A DNA stretch of 64,000 nucleotides from Xylaria sp. FL1777 (Eukaryota; Ascomycota; Sordariomycetes; Xylariales; Xylariaceae), in NCBI GenBank assembly GCA_022578965.1, contig MU400539.1, positions 248,001-312,000 of the forward strand, in the 5' to 3' direction. A program made the translations under genes and the position numbers. This document shows positions 22,693 through 33,803 of this stretch, piece by piece. Under the pieces are notes generated by a model that was not told the DNA's origin, did no database searches, and saw only the letters and a program-made list of their open reading frames with translations. The stretch's first letter is position 1. Every line of letters begins with the position of its first letter.

Positions 22693-23390
22693 CGAGATAG
22701 TGTGCGTGCCAATATTGATTACCATGGCACAGGCTTGCGTGGCACCGTTGGCTTGGGGCGTCGTCGTATATACTATACTTGAATACAGGTAACCGGTAGT
22801 AGGGCTACGCCCCGGTTTTGAGAAACAATGTTTCACCCTCCGGAGACGATACTGGAACAATTCTAGAACTTTTCTCTACATATTAATCGACCTTGACGGG
22901 TCACGTAAAGTGGGAGAGCTTCACACGTAATTGAAACCCGCCATTACAGCTGACCGGGTGCTTACAAGACAATCCGATCCTGATAGCTCGACTAGAACAC
23001 CTATAAGGTATATATCATGCCCATGTTAACATCCCACGTCCGCTGTTAATCCTTTGGCCATGTTACAGGCATATTAGGTACTTAGAGCCAGGAGGAAACG
23101 GCGTTTCACTCGTGAAAATTGTCGTTATAGGCTTAGCTTCGTATTCTGACCTATACGTCAGTAAGTCGTCAAGCATTATCTTCCCCGAGCCCGAGCCAAG
23201 TGTTGCGTCGACAAACCAGATGCACTCCAGTCGAATAGGAAAGAGAGAGCGTTCGGGGGTTCTATCAAGGGGGACTGGGATCTGGGATGAAGTCGGCGAC
23301 CCTCCTTTTATTTAGTACACACTAGCAAGCATCCCAGCCAAGAAGCCGGCAAATACAAAGAACGCCTATTACCTCTGCTAACTCAAAAGT

Positions 23391-23451
23391 ATTAATTAGT
23401 CTCGCTCCTCTCTCACAAAAGCTATAGCTCTTGAAACTATTAATTAGTCTG
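23391..23451 (+). repeat. 13-bp direct repeat pair TATTAATTAGTCT
   Basis: Identical copies lie at 23391-23403 and 23439-23451, 48 bp apart. Each carries a palindromic ATTAAT core. It could be chance in AT-rich DNA, a decayed insertion duplication, or paired binding sites. Confidence 0.7.
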
Positions 23452-23880
23452 GGTCCTGGAAACGAAGGAGCACGCTTGACTCGGGACCTAAACTACTTTC
23501 AACTCCATGGTGTATTCGCAATGTGGATCCCACCATGAGGAATAGGACGATTTTCGTTCGTCTTGACCGATGCCCACGATAATGGTTACGGATCTCGGGA
23601 CCTAATTACCTCGTGGCGACCCTGTTAGCTTATTATCCACTCACTAGCGACGGGGTGACTTCCCCCCGAACCCTACGGCCGAACGAGGTGGGTGTTAAAG
23701 GAGGCATTTACTGATTTGGGATATATCAAGTCACAGAACGGACAGATGGAGGGAACACACATCATCACTTCTAAGGAGCAGAGAGTTATTATTGTCAGTC
23801 TCTCCAAGCTAGATACCAAAAACCCGAAGCGAGCAGACGAATCGAAAGGGCGAGAGATACCCTCGAAAAAACCGACTTGC

Positions 23881-25210
23881 ATGGCCGACTCTTTACTCTC
23901 AGGGGCAGCCTTTGGCGCCGCGCTGACCGCTACTGGCATGTACGAGCCGACCGTGATCCTCTCGCAGATGAAGCTGGAGAACTGGCACAGTGAGCACTCC
24001 TCAGAACTATTTCCCTTCTGTCCTAGTGAATTTTTCCTAAAGCACGAGGGGGGGGGGGCCTGATTTTCGAGCTTAAAACTATGCTATGGCTCGGAAAGCC
24101 ATTTTGCGAACCCGAACCCGCCACAAATCATGACGTAGAACAGCCATAACTGACTCGAAGCGTTGCAGTGGTGCAGACATTCCTGACGGCGTCCGCGGCA
24201 AGCACGTAAGTAGGGCAAAAGAGCTTAATTCTGCAGAGAGAACACTTTGGTGTATCATCGAATGCGCCTATTTCCATTGATTCGGCCACGTCTTTTTCGT
24301 ATATTGTATATTGGAGAGAACTCATGACGGCTTTATTAACCATTTGGTTAAAAAAAAATACAGGCTCGTTGTCACGCTATGCCAGAAACTAGGCTACATC
24401 CAAACCAAACCCCGTAACTACTCATCCCTGGGCCTCTTTGGGCCCCTCGACGGCAACATCATAGGCGGGTATCTGCTCGGAACGGGCATGACCCTCTCCG
24501 GCGCCTGTCCGGGGACTGTATTCGCGCAGGTTGGCACGGGCGTGCGTTCGGGGTTTTATACACTTGGAGGTTCCGTGGTTGGCGGCGTCATCTGGTCCGG
24601 GTTCCTTCGGTCGGCTCTAGGATCACTGAAATCCAAGGGCCAAAAAACGCCCCCGAGGCCCGAGAATTTGACTATTCATGGAGCGCTCGGAATAAGCCAG
24701 ACCGTGGCCTTCATAGGCGTCGAGGCCATGTTTGCTGCAGCCGTGGCGGCGATATCTGCCCTTGGACTTGTGAAGACGCGGGGCCTTGTTGGCCCGGTAC
24801 TTGGCGGCTTCGTCGTAGCTGGCGCTCAGCTCTTTTCCGCTCTAACGCGGGGGACGCTCTTGGGGACATCCGCATCATTTGAGGAATTCGGAGATTACGT
24901 TTCGTGGCTATTGAGGGGAGGTGGTGATGGTAAACCCAAATCTTACAATTCTATGGTTGTCGTTACAGGTATGGTATTCGGGGCCCTGGGACTATCCCTG
25001 GTGGTCACAATTCCCCAAATAGTCCCAGACGCTGATATCGACACCATGAGGCTCGTCTTTGGAGGTATTTTACTTGTGGTGGGTTCAAGAATTGGAGGAG
25101 GTTGCACATCGGGTCACGGTATCACAGGTATCTCATTGTTATCCGTCTCAAGCTTTGTCTCCGTCGTTGCTATGTTTGCTGGTTCATTCAGTGCGGCTGT
25201 ATTGATATAA
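23881..25210 (+). CDS. YeeE/YedE-family sulfur-compound (thiosulfate-type) membrane transporter
   Basis: Three exons, 23881-23989, 24169-24205 and 24364-25210, give 330 residues. The tiny 37-nt middle exon encodes MVQTFLTASAAST across its junctions. The start MADSLLSGAAFGAALTATG matches fungal homologues. Several hydrophobic Gly-rich membrane segments are present. Two cysteine motifs typical of YeeE/TsuA proteins are visible, LSGACPGTVFAQVG and GGGCTSGHGITG; in bacterial homologues such cysteines handle thiosulfate. It probably lies in the plasma or an organelle membrane and imports thiosulfate or a related reduced sulfur compound. Intron 1 carries a run of eleven G (24048-24058). The open stretch upstream from 23692 belongs to the leader rather than to a separate gene. 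Confidence 0.92.
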
Positions 25211-26195
25211 CAAGAGACACGAGTAAATTTAGAAATAGCTGGATTTATACTCTCACTTCAGCGGTCATCGTGAATTATCAAGAACGTTGGATCTAGAACA
25301 TCGGGTAAAAGGTCGCAATATATCATCTAACAGACGCTCCAGCTACGTCTTAATTAGCCACTCTGCATTTATAGTCAGTGATATGAACATAGAATTGTTT
25401 AGCTATACACACCCAATGTTGCATGGCCCGCTGTTCAATACTTAGATTATCGCTTGGTTAAGCCGAGGTAAAGATAGAGAGGTCAACGGCCAAATGGCAA
25501 ATACAACATCGAACTGGACGACTAACGAGAACACCCTAGATAGGGGCGCCGGATTGACTGCAGCTTGTCTATCTAAAAACGGACTCGGGCTCGGGCTCCA
25601 CCATTCAGAAACCTCGGCGCTGGGAGTCGAAAATTGCCGGATCCGACGGAGGAAATGATGCCGTATGCAATGCAATGTATGCTATAAGCCAAATGCCTGC
25701 CTCGTCTGGATTTCCAGGCGAAGACAGAGACGGTTTTCATAGGGCGATCCGCCATCAAGTGACGACCAGTTTCCCGACTCCCATTTCTTACCTGTCCTTG
25801 GCTTACGGGGTAGTGGAGTAGCAGTGCATGTAAGTCACCGTTCCATGCACGACACAACAAGGTGGTATGGAATGGTAATGGGAATGTGAATGGTATGGTG
25901 TGGTATGCCCCGGATTTAAAATAGAATACCTATCGAGGTAGTTCGCCGACTTCGAGAATCTCATACCTATCTATATCCTCCCAGCATCCCGCCAATGACG
26001 ACGCGCACGGTCGCCGAAGAGAACCGGCCCGTATTATTCTGGGATGAACTATATGTCGGGAGGGAGCTGCAATATTATGCCATGCAATGCAATGCCCAAT
26101 GTTCAATGTCATGTCCGTGTCAAAGCTGCAAGCTTGCATCTCTAAGCGACACCACCCACCCACCCTTCTCCTTCTCCCCTCCCCCCTCTCCTCTC
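25211..26195. other. Convergent spacer, transporter to RidA
   Basis: No supported gene. It contains imperfect GGTATGG/GGAATGG iterations at about 25860-25910 and ATGCAATGC iterations at about 26075-26095. It holds the 3' UTRs of the transporter (+) and RidA (-). Confidence 0.5.
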
Positions 26196-26838
26196 TCAGG
26201 CGTCGTCATCTTTCCTAGCCGAACCCTTGACGGCAGTGACCTCGATCTCAATCTTTACCTCGTCATTTATGAGCCCGGCGGAGATCATCGTGGCCGCCGG
26301 ACGGGCATGTCCAAACCACTTCCTGAGCACGGGCCAGACCCTCGGGAACGCGTCGCGCTCCGGCACCGTGTACGTGACGCGGACGACGTCTTCGATGGAG
26401 GCACCCGCCTGCGCGAGCGCCGCCGCGGCGTTCTGCAGGCATTGCTCCGCCTGCTCGGCGATGTCGGGGGACAGCGCGCCCGTCTTATAGTCGTACCTGA
26501 TGCGCGGCGAAAAAGTCGAGTTAGCGAGCTGAGCCGGACAGTAGGCGTGAATACTAATAGTAAGTTCGAGGTGTATGTAGATAGGGGGGTAATGCGATAT
26601 CACCACCAAGACATGGAAAGTCGGAATTGGGGGCTGGTTGTTAGATGTCGAACTAACAACCTATCTATCTGGTGACCTGCTTGGAGTCCTTTGCTTACCC
26701 CGTACATCCCGCGACGAAAACGAAATCGCCCGTGACGACCGCGCGGGAGTATCCGATCTCCTTCTCGAACTCGGATCCCGAGCTGATGAGCTTGCGGGCT
26801 TTGTCGACGGGTGGCTGCGCGGGAGTGTTGACGGACAT
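26196..26838 (-). CDS. RidA/YjgF/YER057c family protein
   Basis: Two exons, 26838-26699 and 26496-26196, join within CTGYDYKTG and give 146 residues, the usual RidA length. RidA proteins hydrolyse reactive 2-aminoacrylate-type enamines and imines; some members have other roles in purine or amino-acid metabolism. Visible landmarks are SRAVVTGDFVFVAG at the N-terminal strand, the helix EQCLQNAAAALAQAGAS, VTYTVPERDAF, and RPAATMI with the Arg that binds the substrate carboxylate, then the closing strand KIEIEVTAVKG. It has no targeting sequence and is probably cytosolic. The intron is 202 nt. The exons are GC-rich. The exact substrate is undetermined because this branch lacks the canonical G-P-Y-S segment spelling. 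Confidence 0.92.
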
Positions 26839-27396
26839 CTTTACTAACCAATTGGCCTATGAAGCGACTCTTGATGTTATAAGTAGAAGAGTTGGTATAT
26901 CAACAGTTTCATGGAAACTGAGGTTGACGACGCTGAAGGAAAAAAAGACATGTCTGCGACTCGGAAGACTATTTATGTAACGGCCCAAATAGATAGAGAC
27001 TAATGTGAGTCATAGGTTTCCGTCAATATCTATCTAAATGCTCGGTAACCCACTCCCACTAAGACAAGGAGCATTGTGAAGTGTAATTTCAGTTGGCCAT
27101 GTGGATCATCTCTTAAAGAAAAGATAAAAACAAGATCGGAATTCTGTTATATACTTGTCCGATTAGTTTGCCCACTAAAATGAAGCCATAAGCTAATTTG
27201 TACATTGGAGGGAGAGCCAGTCGACGACTGACGGCCCATACTTGTTCTACAGCCACATGTCTCCCGGCAAAGATCAAGCAGATCCGGTAAACCATCCATC
27301 ATAGCCTAGCGATGGTTTCAGCTTTTATCCGGTTCTCGGAGACCGTGTCGAGAATCCAGCTAAGTTAAAAACGGAAAGCAACGGCCAAATTCAACG
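26839..27396. other. Spacer between RidA and ARS2
   Basis: Contains the RidA promoter and the ARS2 3' UTR. AT-rich, no gene or RNA seen. Confidence 0.55.
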
Positions 27397-30208
27397 CTAG
27401 TAGTTCAGTTCTCCTCCACCCCCTCCGGGGGAGTGATCCAGATCCTCGTAGCTCTTTAGGCTGCGTCCCTGGACAGCTTCGCGAGGCCCAACAGCGGCTC
27501 CGCCAGAGGCACCATCACCCCATCGACCAGGCCCTCCTCGACCACGGCCAGCACCTGTGCCGTCTTGATTCCAGCGTCCCTGCTGTTGTCGTCGATCATA
27601 CGGTCCAGCGCGATTATTGAATCGCGGCGCTCCACCAGGGCCATTGCGACGGATTGGCCCACCGCCACGTTCATCACCACCTGCATTCCATCCTGGAGCC
27701 TGCATGGTATTACCAGCAAAGAGGGGCATCCCTGGGATGTTTGGAAAGGTTGGGAATGTGGCCATCATATTGTTCATTGTAAAGTTCTGCAAATTGAAAC
27801 CTCTCGGGGTACCCTGCTGTGTCTGCCCGCTCGCCGGAGGGAAATGGCCATTGCTATTGGCATCCGTCTTTGACGGGGCAATATGTGCAGGGTCCAGAAC
27901 GTAGGCATTGATAAGATCAAACTAAGACCAATGTTAGCTCATTTCTGTAGTCTTCTCGAGTCTCACTTACTTCTTGTCTCATGTTCTCAAGCCATTCCGA
28001 GTGCCTTTTTTCAACATGCTTCTTCCAGAAATGCTCTTCTTTGAAGAGTTTTGAGCACTCAGGGACCTTACACCGAAACTTATGCTCATCTTCTTGCTTA
28101 ACGAATTTGGTGAGCTCATCATTCAGTGCATCTTCTGTCGCTTTGCCTCCAAGCTTTCGCACATCAACCGATTCGGGCTCTAAGATCTGTACGATCTTGT
28201 CCTCAAACGTCTTTACCCATTTGTATGCCCGTTCCAGCTGCTGTTCAGTTTTCGAAGAGGCATTGCGAAATTTGCGATCAGGTTCGGGTGCCTCACCCTC
28301 TTCTTCATCCTTAACTTCGTTTCGCTTCTTTGATGGGAAAGGGTCCCCATTTGCACTAGCACGAGCCACGTTCTTAGCTGCAGAGGAAAGCGTGCTGCGT
28401 GGGCGACGAAGGTGGCCACCAGGACATTTTCTGGTCAGCTCATGAATGGAATCGCTTTCGAATACGCAAAAGAAGCAGAAGTTGAAAACCCGGCGCAAGT
28501 ACTCGATTGTCAGATCGAGTTGCTTCTTCTTGATTAGGAGGTCTTCGTCATCAACTTCATCGTCAATGATGCCTTCTTCGTCCGACTCGCCCATCTCACC
28601 CTCTTCCCCATCATCCATCTCAGCATCGAAATCTAAATTGCGATCCTTTTTCACCTTCTTTGTTGGGACAGTAGGACCGGCTACTTGAAGACGGCCAGCA
28701 TCTCTCAGGGATTCCACACGTTCTTCAATTCTGAGAGTAGCGTTGAAATCAGAACCGAAATCATCCTCGAATTTGCTGACAAGCCTTTGTGCAAGGCTTA
28801 GGTCTTTTTCAATTCGCTCAGGTGCTGAGAAGAGGTCCCATAAGGCCTTTTTACGGGGATTGTTGGGGGGGTTGTGAACGCCCACATGGCATACAAAGTC
28901 TCCCCGAACTTCATCTTTGACGGTTTTGCCGTTTACTGCCTCTAAAGCCTTTTCAGCCGTAGAGACGGGCGCCGGCGATTTCGCATCTATGTCCCCTTCC
29001 TCGTCCTTGGGATCAGGACGGTCAATGGGGACAACTGTATCAGGGGCGGGATGCAGCATGACCCATCCCATACGGTGGTATCTCTTGCTGGGATTAGGAT
29101 CGCTCAGGGACAGCCACTTGAAGCCACCTTCACCCTCACCGAGATGCTCCTTACAAAACGCCTCTAGATTTTGGCGACTAACGTGAGGTGCTATGGTCTT
29201 AATCAGAAGTGTTGGCTGATACAGACTCTCATCACGTAGATCATTTCCCGTCACAGGAACCAAGTCACCGACTCCGAGAACTTCATTTGCCGCGGTCGCT
29301 TCGCCTTCCTCTTTCTCAATGACCCCACCAGCACCATTACTTTCGCTTTTTGGAAGGCCTTCGAGTGAGAACTCATCAAACGTGCCTGACTCCAAATCCT
29401 GCTCCCACTGGTTGTATGCGCCGCGGCGAAAATCATTGACTTGCATGCGTAAAGGATCGCGAGCTTCAGGGACATATTTCTCTCGAAACCATTGCTCCTT
29501 CTTGTGTTCAGAAACGAAACTGCGCGCCATTTTTGCTTGAAGATCTTCCCTATACACGTCGTACGCAGCTTGAATTTTCGCCTTCTCTTTGTCACGATCC
29601 TCTTGAGTCTCGCGCCCCCGGGGACGTTCGGGTTCTCGTCTCCGGCCAGTACGCGCACGCTCCTTTTCATCTTTAATCTTCTCATTGGCTCGCCACCACT
29701 CGCCAAAATAGGAAAACCCAACTTGGAAAGGTAGCTTAACAGGATCCATTAATGGGTTGGTAACCGGAGGAGGAGGGGCCGGGTTGCTGTTCGAGCCTGG
29801 AACATAGCGGTCTATATTAGCTGGAGGGGAATTGAAGCGGCGACGCTCGTCGCGGCCATTTGGATGCTCGTCTCTTCCGCGACCTCGGGGTTCATATCTG
29901 TCGACGGCTTGGGGGGAACGAGAACGTCGCCGAGAGCGGTCGTAACCTATCATAATTAGTTTTTATATAAAGCTCAGACAGCGAGCTCGCGCGACAACTT
30001 TGATAACAAGAGAGACAACATAATGTAACAATTGAGCTTGGAATTGGATGATGAAAGTAGAAGGTAATAGACTTTATTGTAACGCACCAGGAGAACGTCC
30101 GCGATAAAAGCTATCGCGAGATTCATCTTTTACCCTATCGTCTCGGGTACTCCAGGTGCGATCATTCGGTGATCTTGCCGAGCCATCGCGATACGAGTAC
30201 GAGTCCAT
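27397..30208 (-). CDS. ARS2: ARS2/SERRATE homologue (zinc-finger RNA-processing factor)
   Basis: Three exons, 30208-30088, 29946-27971 and 27921-27397, give 873 residues. ARS2 links the nuclear cap-binding complex to RNA processing and decay. Domains in order: an Arg/Ser/Asp-rich N-terminus; a SERRATE/Ars2 N-terminal domain (about 105-220) with LPFQVGFSYFGEWWR; a central mixed alpha/beta region with TIAPHVSRQNLEAFCKEHLG; an acidic linker; YLRRVFNFCFFC and ELTRKCPGGHLRRP; then a C2H2 zinc finger (about 662-690) with KCKVPECS-like CKVPECSKLF and KHVEKRH; and finally a Gly/Arg-rich RGG tail. The first exon encodes MDSYSYRDGSARSPNDRTW and joins at GRSPG-YDRSRRRSRSP. An ATG at 29953 would give a slightly shorter form but sits at the end of the intron. 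The protein is expected to be nuclear. Confidence 0.94.
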
Positions 30209-32942
30209 CTCGGCGGTTCAGATATCGGAGCAGTGGAGTACGAATGAATCAAGGCATATAATACATCGAGAGACGCGCTGTACTTGTATGGATAAGTTGG
30301 TCGCGCGAGAGCGGCGGGCTTTGTCGGTTGTCAAGTAATTTCAGTGGAATGCGAGCGTGTCGTGTGCCTGTTGTTTGGCGAAGCGCTTGCCGTTAGAGGA
30401 ATCATTCTGAACAAGTTTGAGGGAGAGTGACGACGATGAGGGTAAAACGGCAAATATTAATGAAGTAAAGCGACCGGTGGACGCGCTTGGAACAAGCAAG
30501 CAGAAAGTAAGATGATTTTGGCGACCAGTGGCTAGAGCAAAGGCTCTGCGACAAGCAAACGACAAGCAGCGGCAACAATGAGAAAAGAAAGATGCCAAGT
30601 TTGTCAATGGTTTGTAGAAGCCGTGGTAGGAAGCGAAGCACTGAAGAAGGAGGAGGAGAGGAGTTGGCACAGGAACAGCGAGCCACAAGTTGGGGGAACG
30701 ATATGTCTAAAAGGTGCAGGGCTGATGAGGATGAGGACGAGGATGATCTTGATGACGAGGACGAACCAAAGGGTGAAGGGGATGGATAAAAAAAGGATTG
30801 ACGAACTGTGCAGGTCGGCAATGTAAAGAGATGTAATGATATGGATCACGCCTGCGAGTGTCACGAGTGGATGTGCCGAAGATACCTACTGTGACGACAA
30901 GACAGATTGAAGCAACTCTTTTGTTGGGAAAGGAGGACAAAGAGAGAGTGGCAAGCTACCTGCTTGTCCGTTCGCTAGTCTAGGTCAGCAGTAGCATCGT
31001 GAGCCCAGCCACAATCGGTGTATCCACCCAAGCCTATGGGTCTGGCTTGTCAGTGGCCAATGGGAAACGCTGAGTGGACAAGAAATAGTGGTCCTGTCTC
31101 AGTCTAAATAAGAGTACGTAGTACAGTCGGCACTAATTCGGGAACTGTGTGATTACCTAGGATTAGCCGTCCATTATGTAGCTGTTTGTTCACAGTGTCT
31201 ACACCAACCTCTGCCCAGTGCTTCGTGCTTGCCTCGAAATAACTACATCCAGTATGGTACCTTGGGTACCTAGGCTTGGCTTGTAATTCCACCCCCAAGA
31301 CAGAGACTGTTTCATGTACGTTTAAACAGGTTCTGAGCTCTTGAAGGCCATTTGTGCATTTGATACCTGGATATAAAGTAGGTAATACGGCAGACACCAC
31401 TGCTTTGGGTCTTGTGTGTGCTTCTGTAGTATAGGTAGCTGTATCCTGAGTTGTTTTAATGCACGGAGGTCTGTTCGACAATCTAGCCCATCTACTTACT
31501 TGATGAGTGTATGAGAAGGATGTGTAGATGAGCTACGATAACACCTAATATTACTTCAATTCTACTAGCAATAGGCGATTGCTAGACCCGAGAAACTACC
31601 TATGTAAAATATCGTGTCCGGGGTTAAAACCATCAGTACCGTGAGTATAATCTTGAGTTTTCATCGTTCGAGATCATAGCGTCCACAACCAATAATCAGG
31701 TCTTTCTAGTACGTTATGCTTGTCATCGAGGATTCTGATCTGTGTGTCGCCTGAATCCCTCTATTGCGCCGGGTTTTGTGACGCACCATGGTCCTATGGG
31801 TTCTATAGTCGATCCAGAGGTCTACGAAGAAGAGAAGACGTAGAATCTACACGGCAGGACTGCTATGAACTACCGCTAGCTACATTAACATCGGCTGTAT
31901 TCCTCTAAATTCCCAGAAATTCCCAGCTGATATCGAAGAGGAACTGAGGCTCCTTCTGATTCGGTCTTCCTATCTCATCTCAGTCTGCAGTCGATACTCG
32001 GGTCGGGGTGCACCTTTCACGACGGAATGTATTATTTAGAGCACAAACTGTCCCTGGAAAGCTTCGCGAAAGCTGTCGTGGGGGAGCTAGAAACTAGTAG
32101 ATGGAGTTCAACCCTTGAGTTCCGGACTATCACATATCTGTATGGACAGCTCATGCTTGATGCTCATGTGTCAGATTCTAGCTCTGACGAAAAAGCAAAA
32201 ACTTTGCTCAACTGGAATACCAGGAGACATAGCCGTGGCCTCGATTGATTAATAACTAAGAGACAAGAGCGAGGACTCCTACATAAATATTAACTGCATA
32301 GTAGCGCTTTAATTTTTTTTATGATAATAATTTGATGCAAACCTTTTCAATGTTTCTTTAGCTTTTACCTACCTAATTCATTGTGTTTATGAAAGTTGTA
32401 TGCGAGTAAAAAACAAACGTGTCCTTGGCAAAGTTAAGAAAGGTGTCAAGACCCATACGTGCATTGACACTCATCTAAGTGACTCGAATATATCTGAATC
32501 TATATCCCAGATAGACCTAAGTCCTAAGCAATCAGTGCTACTAAATAAAGCTAAAGGTGGGTACGCTAAATGGACTGGAAAGGATTTCTTGAGTAGGTAT
32601 TGTGGTGATAAAGCTGTTAGAAATTATACCTCGGCTGGTAGCTATTGCTTTGCTACCTATGCGTGATCACGATCGTGAGAATCTAAATGCGGAATTGAGA
32701 TCGGGTTTTAAACAAGCAATGGCATGAGCTAGCCACATGCATGCCACCGCGAACCTCTACGTCATCAACGCCCAGAGTAAACAGACCTCGGGAACTTCAA
32801 GCTCCACCAGAGCACCAGTTCAGCTGTCTTCTCACAACTTTAAATCGCACAAAGCAGGATGATACTCTGATGACAGATTTCTAGAATTCCTCAATTAGTA
32901 GTCTAGAAAAGAAGGATCTACGTTCGACGCGCGCGAAGAAAA
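30209..32942. other. Divergent spacer between ARS2 and TSPO
   Basis: Holds the promoters of ARS2 (-) and TSPO (+). At about 30720-30785 there is a purine-rich GATGAGGAC-like imperfect repeat that makes overlapping low-complexity ORFs on both strands. Small plus-strand ORFs at 32027-32248 and 32400-32666 have no recognisable family, and the latter lies in very AT-rich sequence. No RNA gene was seen. Confidence 0.5.
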
Positions 32943-33637
32943 ATGACAACATACATACCCAAAATCACTACGATACCCTACGATGTGTTCGCCAGTCCGT
33001 CGGCGTCCATCCTCCTGCCCATTGCACTAGGGACGGCCGTGGGCTACAGCACAAGACGTAAGCTTTCACCCTTCACCTTCCTTTAGGCCTACTGGTCGAA
33101 GTCGAGAGGAGTTCTTGATATGTTAGTACGCCTGTCTCTGTTAACACAACTAACAACACCACAGCAAAGCAAACGAAAGAGACCTACAATGCGATGAAGC
33201 AACCGCCTCTACGTCCGCCGCCCTACGTCTTCGGACCGGCCTGGACGCTGCTATACGGCCTAATGGGCTACGCAGCTCACCGGGCTGTGATAGGCGCCTC
33301 CGCGGCGACCTTCTCGTCCTCGCTACCTGTCTCGGCCGACGGTCTACGAACCTTCTACTCGGCACAGCTCGGTCTTAATCTAGCGTGGATGCCGCTGTTC
33401 TTCGGGCTCCGCCGCCCTGTCCTAGCCTTGGCGAATATCGTGTCCCTCGTCGGTATAAATGGTTACCTAACGTACCTGTACTTCGGTGTAGACGAAGTTG
33501 CTGGTTGGTGCATGATCCCTTACCTAGCTTGGCTCGGTTTCGCGACGTACCTGAATGCTGGCGTGGGGTATCTGAATCGCTGGGACATCTCCGAGTCGAC
33601 GCTTGCTACGAGGAAGGCGCTTGGCAAAGATCGGTAA
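32943..33637 (+). CDS. TSPO: TspO/MBR (translocator protein) homologue
   Basis: Two exons, 32943-33057 and 33165-33637, give 195 residues, close to the family's usual 160-200. It should form five membrane helices. Family signatures are PPPYVFGPAWTLLYGLMGYAA after the first helix, LGLNLAWMPLFFG in the middle, and MIPYLAWLGFATYLNAGVGYLNR at the end. TSPO proteins bind porphyrins/tetrapyrroles and sterols and sit in the mitochondrial outer membrane or another endomembrane. The intron has a CTAAC branch site about 13 nt from its acceptor. The 3' end faces the ornithine carrier gene 166 nt away. Confidence 0.94.
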
Positions 33638-33803
33638 GGGCAGGATGATGATTGACAATTGTTTGGATAGCCACTGGGAGCACAGCATATAGATATATAT
33701 ACTTGTATCCAAGAATAATGTCCTATCGATCCAGCTCCTAGAGATCTGCCTAATGCGCCCCAACGCCGTGCACGCTCACATCATTGATACCATCTATATA
33801 CAT

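Larger units (their letters stand above)
21698..23880. other. Spacer between tRNA-Ser and the sulfur transporter gene
   Basis: No supported gene. It contains a (TG)7 run at 22679-22692 and a 13-bp direct repeat at 23391-23403 and 23439-23451. The 174-codon ORF at 22258-22782 reads through the TG run and low-complexity sequence and was rejected. Confidence 0.5.

Noticed and set aside
22258..22782. 174-codon plus-strand ORF
   Set aside because: It reads through a (TG)7 run and heterogeneous sequence, with no domain, no conserved start and no splice partners.
23692..24063. 123-codon ORF as a gene separate from the sulfur transporter
   Set aside because: Its last third is the true transporter exon 1 and the C-terminal end reads into intron 1. 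The upstream part resembles leader sequence.
30402..30864. Ser-rich minus-strand ORFs upstream of ARS2
   Set aside because: They are the complement of a purine repeat. Serine runs come from the pyrimidine tract, and no homology was recognised.
32027..32666. Two small plus-strand ORFs upstream of TSPO as a gene
   Set aside because: They lie in AT-rich DNA with no joining splice sites and no family resemblance.
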